From: Isoptericola cucumis
GTDB lineage: Bacteria; Actinomycetota; Actinomycetes; Actinomycetales; Cellulomonadaceae
Length of the DNA stretch: 64,000 bases
Reading direction: 5' to 3'
Assembly (NCBI RefSeq): GCF_014635665.1
Contig: NZ_BMDG01000001.1
Location: forward strand, 186,001 to 250,000
The notes under the pieces were generated by a model that saw nothing but the letters and a program-made list of their open reading frames with translations, made no database searches and was not told the origin of the DNA. Shown piece after piece: positions 35,892 through 44,125 of this stretch. How positions within the stretch are numbered: the stretch's first letter is position 1; each line of letters begins with the position of its first letter. The translations under genes were made by a program, and so were the position numbers.

Positions 35892-37070
35892 TCAGCCCTG
35901 GGGCCGCAGCGCGACCGTCATCGCCTCCAGGGCGAGCAGCGGCGCCACGTTCCCCTCGAGCCGCTCCCGCGCGGTGCCGATGGCGTCCATCCGGCGGACC
36001 GTCTGCTCGGGGGTCGAGTCGGCGGCGAGCGTGCGCACGGCGGCGGCGTGCTGGGTGTTGACCAGCTCCACCTCCGCGCCGAGCTGCACCACGAGCACGT
36101 CGCGGTACAGCGACAGCAGGTCCACCATCGCGCGGTCGAGGACGTCGCGCTGGTGGCGCGTGGCGCGGCGCTTCTGGTCGTCCTCGAGCTGCTTGACCTG
36201 CGAGCGCAGGCGCGGCGGCAGCGTGTCGCCCTCCTGCACGCCGAGGCCCCGCATGAGCTCGGCCCGCTCGACGGCGTCCCGCTCGGCGGCCGCCGCGACG
36301 GCCTCGGCCTTGGCGACGTCGACGAGCTCCCCGGCGGCGAGCACCGCGTCGCCGACCCCGCGGATGCGGCGGGCGACGTCCAGCGTGGCGTCGCGACGCC
36401 GGCGGGCGTCGGGGTCGCGCGCCAGCCGGCGCGCCAGCCCGACGTGCGACTGGGCGGCCCGGGCGGCGGCGAGCGCCACGTCGGGCTCGACCCCGTCGCG
36501 GCGCACCAGCAGGTCGGCGACGTCGCCCGCGGGCGGCACGCGCAGCACGACGCCCCGGCAGCGCGACCGGATCGTGGGCAGCACGTCCTGCGCGCTGGGG
36601 GCGCACAGCACCCACACCGTGTGCGGGGGCGGCTCCTCGATCGCCTTGAGCAGCACGTTGGTGGTGCGCTCGGCCATGCGGTCGGCGTCCTCGACGACGA
36701 TCACGCGGAACCGGCCGGTGGACGGCGTGCGGGACGCGGTGGTGATGAGGTCGCGCACCTCGTCGATGGTGATGACGACCTTGTCGGTGGCCACGACGGT
36801 GAGGTCGGGGTGGGTGCCGGCGAGCGTCGTGGTGCACGCCCGGCACCGGCCGCACCCGCCGCCGCTGGGGCCACGCGGCGCGCCCGGGGCGTCGCCCTCC
36901 GGCCCGGTGCACTGCAGCGCCGCGGCGAAGGCCCGGGCCGCGACCGAGCGACCCGACCCGGGCGGGCCGGTGAGGAGCCAGGCGTGCGTCATCGCGGCGG
37001 GGTCGGTCGCGGCGCGCTCCAGCACCGCCACCGCGTCCGGCTGGCCGACGACGTCGTCCCAGACGCTCAT
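35892..37070 (-). CDS. holB: DNA polymerase III delta-prime subunit
   Basis: Part of the clamp loader of the replicative polymerase. The 392 residues have an AAA+ domain with a P-loop GPPGSGRSVAARA (about 34-46), the four-cysteine zinc module CTGPEG...CGRCRACT, sensor region TTNVLLKAIEEPPPHTVWVL and the arginine-finger segment IRSRCRG. The C-terminal part is helical with a coiled segment (LRSQVKQLEDDQKRRATRH). It starts inside the tmk stop (ATGA overlap) and is translated with it, the usual actinobacterial order tmk-holB. The gene upstream in the same operon is thymidylate kinase. Confidence 0.97.
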   Translation of the reverse strand: MSVWDDVVGQPDAVAVLERAATDPAAMTHAWLLTGPPGSGRSVAARAFAAALQCTGPEGDAPGAPRGPSGGGCGRCRACTTTLAGTHPDLTVVATDKVVITIDEVRDLITTASRTPSTGRFRVIVVEDADRMAERTTNVLLKAIEEPPPHTVWVLCAPSAQDVLPTIRSRCRGVVLRVPPAGDVADLLVRRDGVEPDVALAAARAAQSHVGLARRLARDPDARRRRDATLDVARRIRGVGDAVLAAGELVDVAKAEAVAAAAERDAVERAELMRGLGVQEGDTLPPRLRSQVKQLEDDQKRRATRHQRDVLDRAMVDLLSLYRDVLVVQLGAEVELVNTQHAAAVRTLAADSTPEQTVRRMDAIGTARERLEGNVAPLLALEAMTVALRPQG

Positions 37071-37735
37071 GCCCTCTCCTCGGTGCTCTCCACGGCCTCC
37101 TCGACGACCGGCGTCAGGTCGAGCCGGGCCGCGACGTCCACGCGCACCTGCGCCTGCACGTCGTCCAGGGGCGCCGACGCGTCCACGACCACCCACCGCC
37201 GGGGGTCGGCGGCGGCCCGCCGCAGGAACGTCTCGCGGGTGCGGCGGTGGAAGTCGTCGCCGGCCCGCTCCAGGCGGTCGGGCTCGCCCGACAGGCGGGC
37301 CGCGCCGACGACCGGGTCCAGGTCGAGCAGCACGGTGACGTGCGGCAGGAGCCCGCCCGTCGCCCACAGCGACAGCCCCTCGACCTCCTCCTCGCCCAGC
37401 TCTCGGCCGCCCGCCTGGTACGCGACGGACGAGTCGAGGTACCGGTCGGTGACGACGATCGCGCCGCGCGCCAGCGCCGGCCGCACGACCGACGCGACGT
37501 GGTGCGCGCGGTCGGCCGCGTACAGCAGCGCCTCGGTGCGGGGGTCCATGTCGTCCCCGTGCATCACGAGCCGCCGCAGCTCGACGCCGAGCTCCGTGCC
37601 GCCGGGCTCGCGCGTCGTGACGACCTCGCGCCCCGTGGCCTCCCCGAGCCACTGCCCGAGCAGCCGCACGTGCGTCGACTTGCCGACGCCGTCGCCGCCC
37701 TCGAACGAGACGAAGTACCCGGGTGCGTTGCTCAC
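37067..37735 (-). CDS. tmk: Thymidylate kinase
   Basis: Phosphorylates dTMP to dTDP for DNA synthesis. The 222 residues have the P-loop SFEGGDGVGKSTHVRLL (about 10-26), the DR-motif VTDRYLDSSVAYQAG and the nucleotide motif TREPGGTELG. The lid has Arg-containing segments, as in type II enzymes of Gram-positives. The start is GTG with AGGGTG upstream, and it reads into holB by an ATGA overlap. It is divergent from the FMN-binding protein gene. Confidence 0.97.
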   Translation of the reverse strand: MSNAPGYFVSFEGGDGVGKSTHVRLLGQWLGEATGREVVTTREPGGTELGVELRRLVMHGDDMDPRTEALLYAADRAHHVASVVRPALARGAIVVTDRYLDSSVAYQAGGRELGEEEVEGLSLWATGGLLPHVTVLLDLDPVVGAARLSGEPDRLERAGDDFHRRTRETFLRRAAADPRRWVVVDASAPLDDVQAQVRVDVAARLDLTPVVEEAVESTEERA

Positions 37736-37837
37736 GCGGACACCCTAGTCGGGCACGCCCACACGTCTCGGGCCCCGACGGGCGCCGGCCCGCTCCCGGG
37801 GGCACCATGGGGCTACCCGCCCACCGTTGGAGGCTCC

Positions 37838-38242
37838 GTGCACGACCAGTCCCACCAGTCCACGTCCGTGCTCACCGACGACGAGTGCTGGGAGTTCCTC
37901 GACCTGCAGCCCATCGGCCGCCTGGCGACGGCGGTGGGTGGCGTCCCGGAGATCTTCCCGGTGACGTTCGCGGTCGCGGACCGGCTCGTCTACTTCAAGA
38001 CCCGGCCCGGTGCGAAGCTGGCCGAGCTCGCGGTCAACGCGCACGTCGCGTTCGAGGCCGACCAGTGGGGCCCGGACGTCGCCTACAGCGTGGTGCTCCA
38101 CGGCGACGCCGAGATCCTCGAGCGCGACGCCGACCGCGCGGCCGCCGAGGCCACCGGCCTGCGCAGCTACCTGCAGGACGGGAAGAACGTCTGGGTGCGC
38201 ATCACGCCGACCGAGGTCAGCGGGCGCCGCCTGTCCCGCTGA
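37838..38242 (+). CDS. Pyridoxamine-5'-phosphate-oxidase-like, flavin-binding split-barrel protein
   Basis: 134 residues, one split beta-barrel domain. IGRLATAVGGVPEIFPVTFAV and VYFKTRPGAKLAELAVNAHV are typical of the small PNPOx-like group that binds FMN or F420 in actinobacteria. It probably acts as a reductase or flavin carrier; the substrate is unknown. GTG at 37838 is supported by GGAGG 6 bases before it. Transcribed away from tmk. Confidence 0.85.
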   Translation: MHDQSHQSTSVLTDDECWEFLDLQPIGRLATAVGGVPEIFPVTFAVADRLVYFKTRPGAKLAELAVNAHVAFEADQWGPDVAYSVVLHGDAEILERDADRAAAEATGLRSYLQDGKNVWVRITPTEVSGRRLSR

Positions 38243-38248
38243 GCGTCG

Positions 38249-39310
38249 TCACTCCCCCGGGTAGCGGACGCCCACCTGGCGGCGCACCTCGTCCAGGGTG
38301 TCCATGACCTCGAGCGACCCGTCCCACGACATGCGCGGGCTCTGCGTCTCGCCCGCCGTGACCCGTCGCGCCACCTCGGCCGCCTGGTACTGCTTGCCCT
38401 CGCCGCGGAAGCCGTCGTAGGCCCACGTCGTGCCGTCGTGCCGTTCGACGGTGAACGACGTCGGCGCGTAGAACGTGCGCGCCACCTCGATGCGCCCCTC
38501 GGTCCCCGAGATCACGGCCGTGTTCGCGGTGCGCGCCCAGAGCGTCGTCGACAGCGTGGCCTGCACCCCGCCGGGGTAGCCGAGCACCATCCCCACCTGC
38601 CCGTCCACGCCCGTGCCGGCGAGCGCCCCGACGGCCGTGACGGTCTCGGGGGCGCCGAGCAGGTCGTGCGCGAACGACACCGGGTAGACGCCGAGGTCGA
38701 GCAGCGCGCCGCCCGCCAGCGCGGCCGCGTAGAGCCGGTGCTCCGGCGTGTACGGGAAGAACTGGCCGTGGTCGGCGACCACGCTGACCACGCGGCCGAT
38801 CTCGCCCCGCGCGATCACGCCGCGCAGCGCGGCCACGTGCGGCAGGAACCGCGTCCACATCGCCTCCATGACGAAGACGCCGGCCTCGCGCGCGGCGTCG
38901 AGCACCTCGCGCGCCTGCCCGGCGTCCTGCGTGAACGCCTTCTCCACCAGCACGTGCTTCCCGGCGCGGACCGCGAGCAGCGCGTGCTCGTGGTGGTGCG
39001 AGTGCGGCGTCGCGACGTAGACGACGTCCACGTCCGGGTCGTCCACCAGCGCCTCGTACCCGGCGTGGGCACGAGCCTGCGGGGCGTGCACGTCCGCGAA
39101 GAGCTGCGCCTTCGTCACGTCGCGGGACCCGACGGCCACGACGGACGACGCCGTGTGCTCGCGGACGCCGTCGGAGAACGACCCGGCGATGTTGCCGGCA
39201 CCCAGCACGCCCCAGCGCACGGCCGGCGCGTCCCGGGGGTCCGGCACCTTCCCGGCGAGGTCGTCGGGGATGAGCGCGGGCGCGAACGCGGCAGGTGTGA
39301 CGTCGGTCAT
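38249..39310 (-). CDS. Gfo/Idh/MocA oxidoreductase
   Basis: 353 residues of the NAD(P)-dependent sugar/inositol dehydrogenase family. The N-terminal Rossmann fold has VLGAGNIAGSF (about 36-46); the conserved EK(P) motif appears as VLVEKAFT. The C-terminal alpha/beta domain has HRLYAAALAGGALLDLGVYP with the DLGxYP signature. Sugar or polyol substrate unknown. ATG 39310 is used; a GTG three codons upstream is possible. It ends 6 bases from the convergent PNPOx-like gene, and a MarR regulator gene lies just upstream. Confidence 0.9.
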   Translation of the reverse strand: MTDVTPAAFAPALIPDDLAGKVPDPRDAPAVRWGVLGAGNIAGSFSDGVREHTASSVVAVGSRDVTKAQLFADVHAPQARAHAGYEALVDDPDVDVVYVATPHSHHHEHALLAVRAGKHVLVEKAFTQDAGQAREVLDAAREAGVFVMEAMWTRFLPHVAALRGVIARGEIGRVVSVVADHGQFFPYTPEHRLYAAALAGGALLDLGVYPVSFAHDLLGAPETVTAVGALAGTGVDGQVGMVLGYPGGVQATLSTTLWARTANTAVISGTEGRIEVARTFYAPTSFTVERHDGTTWAYDGFRGEGKQYQAAEVARRVTAGETQSPRMSWDGSLEVMDTLDEVRRQVGVRYPGE

Positions 39311-39346
39311 GGGCGACACGGTACTGGTTGCGCCGCGTCCCCGGTG

Positions 39347-39805
39347 TCAGACCGTCGCAGGGTGCGCGGCGGCGATGACCCGCTCGGTCGCGACCCGCGC
39401 CGCGTCGAGCTCGGCCAGGCTCAGCCCGCTCGCCTCGACGACGGCGGCGGGGACCTTCTCGGCCTGCGCCCGCAGCGCGCGGCCCGCGTCGGTCAGGTGC
39501 AGCTCCACGACGCGGGCGTCCGCGCTGGTGCGACGGCGCTCCAGGAGCCCCTGCCGCTCCAGGCGCTTCAGCAGCGGCGACAGCGTCCCGGGGTCCAGCA
39601 GCAGCCGGGCGGCCAGGCCGGTCACCGTCGTCAGCCGGCCGGCGCGCTCGTCCTGCCACAGCCCGAGCATCACGAGGTACTGCGGGTGCGTGAGCCCCAG
39701 CGGCTCGAGGATCGGCTTGTAGAGCGCCACCATGGCCCGCGCCGCCGCCGAGAGCGAGAAGCAGACCTGCACCTCGAGGCGCAGGGGGTCGTCGGGCAGG
39801 TCCAT
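39347..39805 (-). CDS. MarR-family transcriptional regulator
   Basis: 152 residues with a winged helix: recognition region DPGTLSPLLKRLERQGLLERR and wing RTSADARVVELHLTDAGRA. Members repress their own and adjacent genes and respond to phenolics or oxidation; the effector is unknown. It could control the Gfo/Idh gene downstream and the small divergent gene. An inverted repeat TTGG-c-GCAC/GTGC-a-CCAA lies just upstream (39833-39859) and would serve as its operator. Start 39805 (ATG) is preferred to a GTG two codons earlier. Confidence 0.9.
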   Translation of the reverse strand: MDLPDDPLRLEVQVCFSLSAAARAMVALYKPILEPLGLTHPQYLVMLGLWQDERAGRLTTVTGLAARLLLDPGTLSPLLKRLERQGLLERRRTSADARVVELHLTDAGRALRAQAEKVPAAVVEASGLSLAELDAARVATERVIAAAHPATV

Positions 39806-39832
39806 GGTCACAGCCTAGGCCCCGGGTTATGG

Positions 39833-39859
39833 TTGGCGCACCAGATGTTAGTGCACCAA
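39833..39859. promoter_or_regulatory. Inverted-repeat operator between MarR gene and divergent small gene
   Basis: TTGGCGCAC and GTGCACCAA (9-base arms, one mismatch at the arm centre, 9-base spacer) lie 28 bases before the MarR start and 20 bases before the divergent gene. Position and size fit a MarR dimer. Confidence 0.6.
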
Positions 39860-39878
39860 TGATTGTCAGCGAGGGGCC

Positions 39879-40094
39879 ATGGGACGGCGACGACGGCGCG
39901 AGGACGACGACCGGACGTGGGGCATGAAGGCCACCGAGAGCCTGCTGTGGATCTTCGGGCCTGCGAACATCCTGCGGAACGCCCCGAAGCCGCCGCGCGA
40001 CGAGGACCTCGCCAAGGACGCGGCGCTGCGCCAGGCGCACGAGCGTGTCGTGCGACCCGGCGGGCACGCGTACCTCGTCGAGCGCCCCGACTGA
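39879..40094 (+). CDS. Small basic hypothetical protein, 71 residues
   Basis: The N-terminus is highly basic (MGRRRRRE), followed by a short hydrophobic patch with tryptophan (ESLLWIFGPANILRN) and a charged C-terminus (PRDEDLAKDAALRQAHERVV). It has GAGGGG just upstream and a MarR-type operator in its promoter, so it looks like a real regulated gene. It may bind membrane or nucleic acid; unknown. It is oriented away from the MarR gene and convergent with topA. Confidence 0.65.
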   Translation: MGRRRRREDDDRTWGMKATESLLWIFGPANILRNAPKPPRDEDLAKDAALRQAHERVVRPGGHAYLVERPD

Positions 40095-40138
40095 CCACTC
40101 CCGACTGACTACCCCCGGCGCGACGGGCGCCGGGCGGG

Positions 40139-42898
40139 CTACTTCTTGGTGGCCGACTTGCGCGCCGGGGCCTTCTTCGTGGTCGACTTCGCCGTCGTGC
40201 GGCGCTTCTTCGCCGGGCCGGCGGCGCGCTTCTCCGCCAGGAGCTCGATCGCCCGCTCGGCGGTGATCTCCTCCGGCGTCGTGTCGCGCGGCAGGGTGCG
40301 GTTCGTCTCGCCGTCCGTGACGTACGGGCCGAAGCGCCCGTCCTTGACGACGATCGGCTTGCCGCTGGTCGGGTCGTCCCCGAGCTCCTTCAGCGGCGGG
40401 GTCGCGGCGCGCGCCCCGCGGCCGCGCTTCGGCTCGGCGTAGATCTTCAGCGCCTCGTCGAGCGTGATCGTGAAGAGCTGCTCCTCCGACGCGATGGTGC
40501 GCGAGTCGGTGCCCTTCTTCAGGTACGGGCCGTAGCGGCCGTTCTGCGCCGTGATCGGCTCCCCCGACTCCGGGTCGGTGCCGACGACGCGCGGCAGCGA
40601 CAGGATCTTCAGGGCGTCCTCGAGCGTCACCGTCTCGAGCGTCATCGACTTCAGCAGCGACCCGGTGCGCGGCTTCGGCTGCGCGGCCTTCGCCTTCTTC
40701 TTGGCCGCGGCCGACAGGCTCGGGTCGATCTCGGGAAGGTCCAGCACCTCGGTGACGAACGGGCCGTACCGGCCCGACTTCGCCACGATCGTGCGACCGG
40801 TCTCCGGGTCGACGCCGAGCTCCTTGCCGTCGTCGGCGCCCGCGGCGAGCAGCTCGCGCGCCATGGCCACGGTCAGCTCGTCCGGGGCGACGTCGTCGGG
40901 GATGGACGCGCGCGGCGGGTTCTGCCCCTCCGCCACCTCGGCGCCGAGGTCCTCGACGTACGGGCCGTAGCGCCCGACGCGCACCCGGATCCCCTCGCCG
41001 ATCTCGACCGAGTTGATGGCGACCGGGTCGATCTCGCCCAGGTTGGCGACGATGTCCCGCAGGCCCCAGCCGGTCGCGGCGCCGCTGCCGTCGCCGAAGT
41101 AGAACCGCGTCAGCCAGGCGACGCGCTCCCGCTCGCCGGCCGCGATCTGGTCGAGGTCCGCCTCCATCTCGGCGGTGAAGTCGTAGTCCACCAGCCAACG
41201 GAAGTGCTCCTCGAGCAGCCGGATCACGGCGAACGCCAGCCAGGTCGGGACCAGGGCCTGGCCCTTGGTCCGCACGTACCCGCGGTCCTGGACGGTCGAG
41301 ATCGTGGCCGCGTACGTGGACGGGCGGCCGATGCCCAGCTCCTCGAGCGCCTTGACGAGCGAGGCCTCGGTGTAGCGGGCGGGCGGGGTGGTCGAGTGCC
41401 CCTCGGCGACGAGGTCGTCGGCGCTCAGCGGGTCGCCCTCGGCCATCCGCGGCAGCCGCGTCTCGCGGGCGGCCGCGCCCTTCGCGCCCTCGCCGGCCGG
41501 CTCGACGTCGGTGCTCTCCTCGTACGCGGCGAGGAAGCCGCGGAACGTGATGACCGTGCCGGACGCGGAGAAGACCGCGTCGCGCCCGGCGAGCTCGCCC
41601 GCCGCGTCGGTCAGCCCGGCCGCCAGCCGCACGGACGCCGTGGAGCCCTTGGCGTCGGCCATCTGCGACGCCACCGTCCGCTTCCAGATGAGCTCGTACA
41701 GGCGGAACTGGTCGCCCGAGATCTCCCGCGCCACCTGCGCCGGGGTGCGGAACGAGTCGCCGGCGGGGCGGATCGCCTCGTGCGCCTCCTGCGCGCCCTT
41801 GTTCTTCGGGGCGTACAGCCGCGGCGCGCCCGGCACGTACTCGGGACCGTACAGCTCCGCCGCCTGCCGGCGTGCGGCGTCGATGGCCTCCGCCGACAGC
41901 GTCGGCGAGTCGGTCCGCATGTAGGTGATGTAGCCGTTCTCGTACAGCCCCTGCGCGGTGCGCATCGTCTGGCGGGAGCTCATCCGCAGCTTGCGGCTCG
42001 CCTCCTGCTGCAGCGTCGAGGTGGTGAACGGCGCCGCGGGCTTGCGCGAGTACGGCTTCGTCTCCAGCGAGCGGACGGCGAACGACGCGTCCGCGAGCCC
42101 GGCGACGACGGCGTGGGCGGACGCCTCGTCCAGCAGCGTCACGCCGGTGCGGACCTTGAGGCGCCCCAGGTCGTCGAAGTCGCGGCCCGTCGCGACCCGG
42201 TCGCCGGCCAGGCCCGTGAGCCGGGCGCGGAAGCCCTGCCCCGCGTCGTCGCCGGACGTCGGGGCGAACTGGCCCGACACGTCCCAGTAGTCGGCGGTGA
42301 CGAACGCCATGCGCTCGCGCTCGCGCTCCACCACCAGGCGGGTGGCCACCGACTGCACGCGCCCCGCCGACAGGCCCTGGCGGACCTTGCGCCACAGCAC
42401 CGGCGAGACCTCGTAGCCGTAGAGACGGTCGAGGATGCGGCGCGTCTCCTGCGCGTCGACCAGGTCGGTGTCCAGCTCGCGGGTGTTCTCCAGCGCCCGG
42501 GCGATCGCCTCCCGGGTGATCTCGTGGAACACCATCCGCTTGACGGGGACCTTCGGCTTGAGCTCCTGGATGAGGTGCCACGCGATGGCCTCGCCCTCGC
42601 GGTCCTCGTCGGTGGCGAGGTAGAGCTCGTCGGCCTCCTTGAGGGCCTTCTTCAGCTCGCGGACCTTCTGCTTCTTGTCCGCGTAGACCTCGTAGTACGG
42701 GTCGAAACCGTGGTCGACGTCCACGGCGAACTTGCCGTACGGCCCCTTCTTCATCTCCGCGGGCAGCTCGGACGGCTGCGGCAGGTCGCGGATGTGCCCG
42801 ACGCTCGCCTCGACCTCGTAGTCGTCGCCGAGGTAGCCCTGGATCTTGCGAGCCTTGGTGGGCGACTCGACGATCACGAGCTTGCGTGGCTGGGGCAT
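40139..42898 (-). CDS. topA: DNA topoisomerase I (type IA)
   Basis: Relaxes negative supercoils. The 919 residues have the Toprim domain (IVESPTKARKIQGYL at the start; LATDEDREGEAIAWHL), the active-site Tyr326 in YITYMRTDSPTLS, and an extended C-terminal region with four repeated actinobacterial units (GRTIVAKSGRYGPFVTE, QNGRYGPYLKKGT, KDGRFGPYVTDGE and one more). The tail is lysine-rich (KKAPARKSATKK). Zinc-finger cysteines of E. coli TopA are absent, as expected for actinobacteria. The tail aids processivity in related enzymes. Start 42898 at an ATG with the expected N-terminus. It is convergent with the small gene before it. Confidence 0.98.
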   Translation of the reverse strand: MPQPRKLVIVESPTKARKIQGYLGDDYEVEASVGHIRDLPQPSELPAEMKKGPYGKFAVDVDHGFDPYYEVYADKKQKVRELKKALKEADELYLATDEDREGEAIAWHLIQELKPKVPVKRMVFHEITREAIARALENTRELDTDLVDAQETRRILDRLYGYEVSPVLWRKVRQGLSAGRVQSVATRLVVERERERMAFVTADYWDVSGQFAPTSGDDAGQGFRARLTGLAGDRVATGRDFDDLGRLKVRTGVTLLDEASAHAVVAGLADASFAVRSLETKPYSRKPAAPFTTSTLQQEASRKLRMSSRQTMRTAQGLYENGYITYMRTDSPTLSAEAIDAARRQAAELYGPEYVPGAPRLYAPKNKGAQEAHEAIRPAGDSFRTPAQVAREISGDQFRLYELIWKRTVASQMADAKGSTASVRLAAGLTDAAGELAGRDAVFSASGTVITFRGFLAAYEESTDVEPAGEGAKGAAARETRLPRMAEGDPLSADDLVAEGHSTTPPARYTEASLVKALEELGIGRPSTYAATISTVQDRGYVRTKGQALVPTWLAFAVIRLLEEHFRWLVDYDFTAEMEADLDQIAAGERERVAWLTRFYFGDGSGAATGWGLRDIVANLGEIDPVAINSVEIGEGIRVRVGRYGPYVEDLGAEVAEGQNPPRASIPDDVAPDELTVAMARELLAAGADDGKELGVDPETGRTIVAKSGRYGPFVTEVLDLPEIDPSLSAAAKKKAKAAQPKPRTGSLLKSMTLETVTLEDALKILSLPRVVGTDPESGEPITAQNGRYGPYLKKGTDSRTIASEEQLFTITLDEALKIYAEPKRGRGARAATPPLKELGDDPTSGKPIVVKDGRFGPYVTDGETNRTLPRDTTPEEITAERAIELLAEKRAAGPAKKRRTTAKSTTKKAPARKSATKK

Positions 42899-42997
42899 CC
42901 GTTCCTGCTTTCCGTGGTGCGGGGCTGCCGAGGGGCCGGGCGATCCCGGGTCATGTCACGGTACGACATGGGCGAGGCAGAGGCCGCCGGCCGCACT

Positions 42998-44014
42998 CTA
43001 CCGAGGCTCGCGCGGCACTCGCCCGGCGGGGCGCGCGGTGAGCTGGCGCAGCTCCAGCAGGACGGCGAACGCCGCGGCCGTGACGGCCAGCACACCCAGG
43101 GCGCCGGCCGCGTACGCCGTGACGTCGGTCGCCAGCGGGACCACGACGGTGCTGCCCGTGCGCGCCAGGCTCACGAGGGTCCCCACCGAGACGACCGCGC
43201 CCGCGGCGGCGGCCATCAGGAGCAGGCCCGCGACGACGTGCGACCCCGGCGAGCGCAACGACTGCCCCGGCCGGCGCGGGACGTCGAGGGACGACGCCGG
43301 CGCCACCGCGCACACCACCGCGCCCCAGGCGAGCACGACGAGCACCGCCGCGACGACGTCCGACGGCCGGTGCCACTGCCCCACCAGCGTCGAGACGCCC
43401 GTCATCCCGGTGTACGCCGCGCCCAGCACCGCGACCACCGGCCGCCACGAGCGCGGCGTGACCAGCAGCAGGGCCACGGCGACGGACGCCGCGACCGTGG
43501 TGTGCCCGCTGGGCAGGGTGTTCGGCCCGGTCCACCCGGGCAGCAGCTCGGGCCGGTCGAGCACGCCGTGCTTGAGCAGCTGCGTCGTCACGTTCGCGCC
43601 ACCGACGAGCGCCACCACCTGGGCGGCCAGCGCCCAGCGCTTGCGCAGCACCGCGACGAGCACCGCCGCCCCGACCCCGGCGACGACGAACGCCACCGAG
43701 ACGACGTCGAGCACCGGCTCGGCGACCCGCCACAGCCGGTTCTGGCCGTGCGCCGCGCCGACGAACGCGAGTTCGTCGACGCGCTGCCCCACCGGTGTGG
43801 TGACGAAGAAGCGCCACGTCAGCCACACGCCGAGGAACGCCAGCGCCGCGACGACGACGGCAGCGGCCCGGGGGCCCGGGGCGGGCCGCGGCGCACCGCC
43901 CGGCCCGGGAGCACCCGCACGCCCGAGACCGTCCTTCCGCCACGCGGGCGCGACCGGCCGGCCCGCCTCCCAAGCGGGAGCGGGCGAGTCGAGGGGACGC
44001 GTGTCCGAGAGCAC
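42998..44014 (-). CDS. PAP2-family phosphatase, membrane-bound
   Basis: 338 residues. The N-terminus (about 1-50) is Pro/Gly-rich and cytoplasmic; about 8 membrane helices follow. The three phosphatase motifs are present: LKHGVLDRP (motif 1), PSGHTTVAAS (motif 2, His) and GVSTLVGQWHRPSDVVAA (motif 3, His and Asp). It probably removes phosphate from undecaprenyl pyrophosphate or another lipid at the outer face. The GTG start gives the membrane protein; no ribosome site seen. Divergent from the potassium channel gene. Confidence 0.9.
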   Translation of the reverse strand: MLSDTRPLDSPAPAWEAGRPVAPAWRKDGLGRAGAPGPGGAPRPAPGPRAAAVVVAALAFLGVWLTWRFFVTTPVGQRVDELAFVGAAHGQNRLWRVAEPVLDVVSVAFVVAGVGAAVLVAVLRKRWALAAQVVALVGGANVTTQLLKHGVLDRPELLPGWTGPNTLPSGHTTVAASVAVALLLVTPRSWRPVVAVLGAAYTGMTGVSTLVGQWHRPSDVVAAVLVVLAWGAVVCAVAPASSLDVPRRPGQSLRSPGSHVVAGLLLMAAAAGAVVSVGTLVSLARTGSTVVVPLATDVTAYAAGALGVLAVTAAAFAVLLELRQLTARPAGRVPREPR

Positions 44015-44125
44015 GGGGAAACCGTACCGACTCGGTGTGACGAGGTGGTGAGCACGCTGTGCGGCCGGCGGGCGGGACCTCCATCATCGTGCCCGGCCCG
44101 AACGAGGGTGCAAGACTGCACCTTC

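Noticed and set aside
38217-42581. Minus-strand frame of about 1450 codons across the oxidoreductase, MarR and topA genes
   Set aside because: It is a shifted frame through several proven genes, Arg/Gly/Ala-rich and without motifs.
44107-44122. 5-bp hairpin just before the potassium-channel start as a riboswitch
   Set aside because: Too short and without any match to known K+ or c-di-AMP riboswitch layout.
41204-44125. N-terminal part of a 1450-codon plus-strand frame running into the potassium channel
   Set aside because: Its first 970 codons are antisense to topA and the PAP2 gene; only the part from 44126 has channel motifs.
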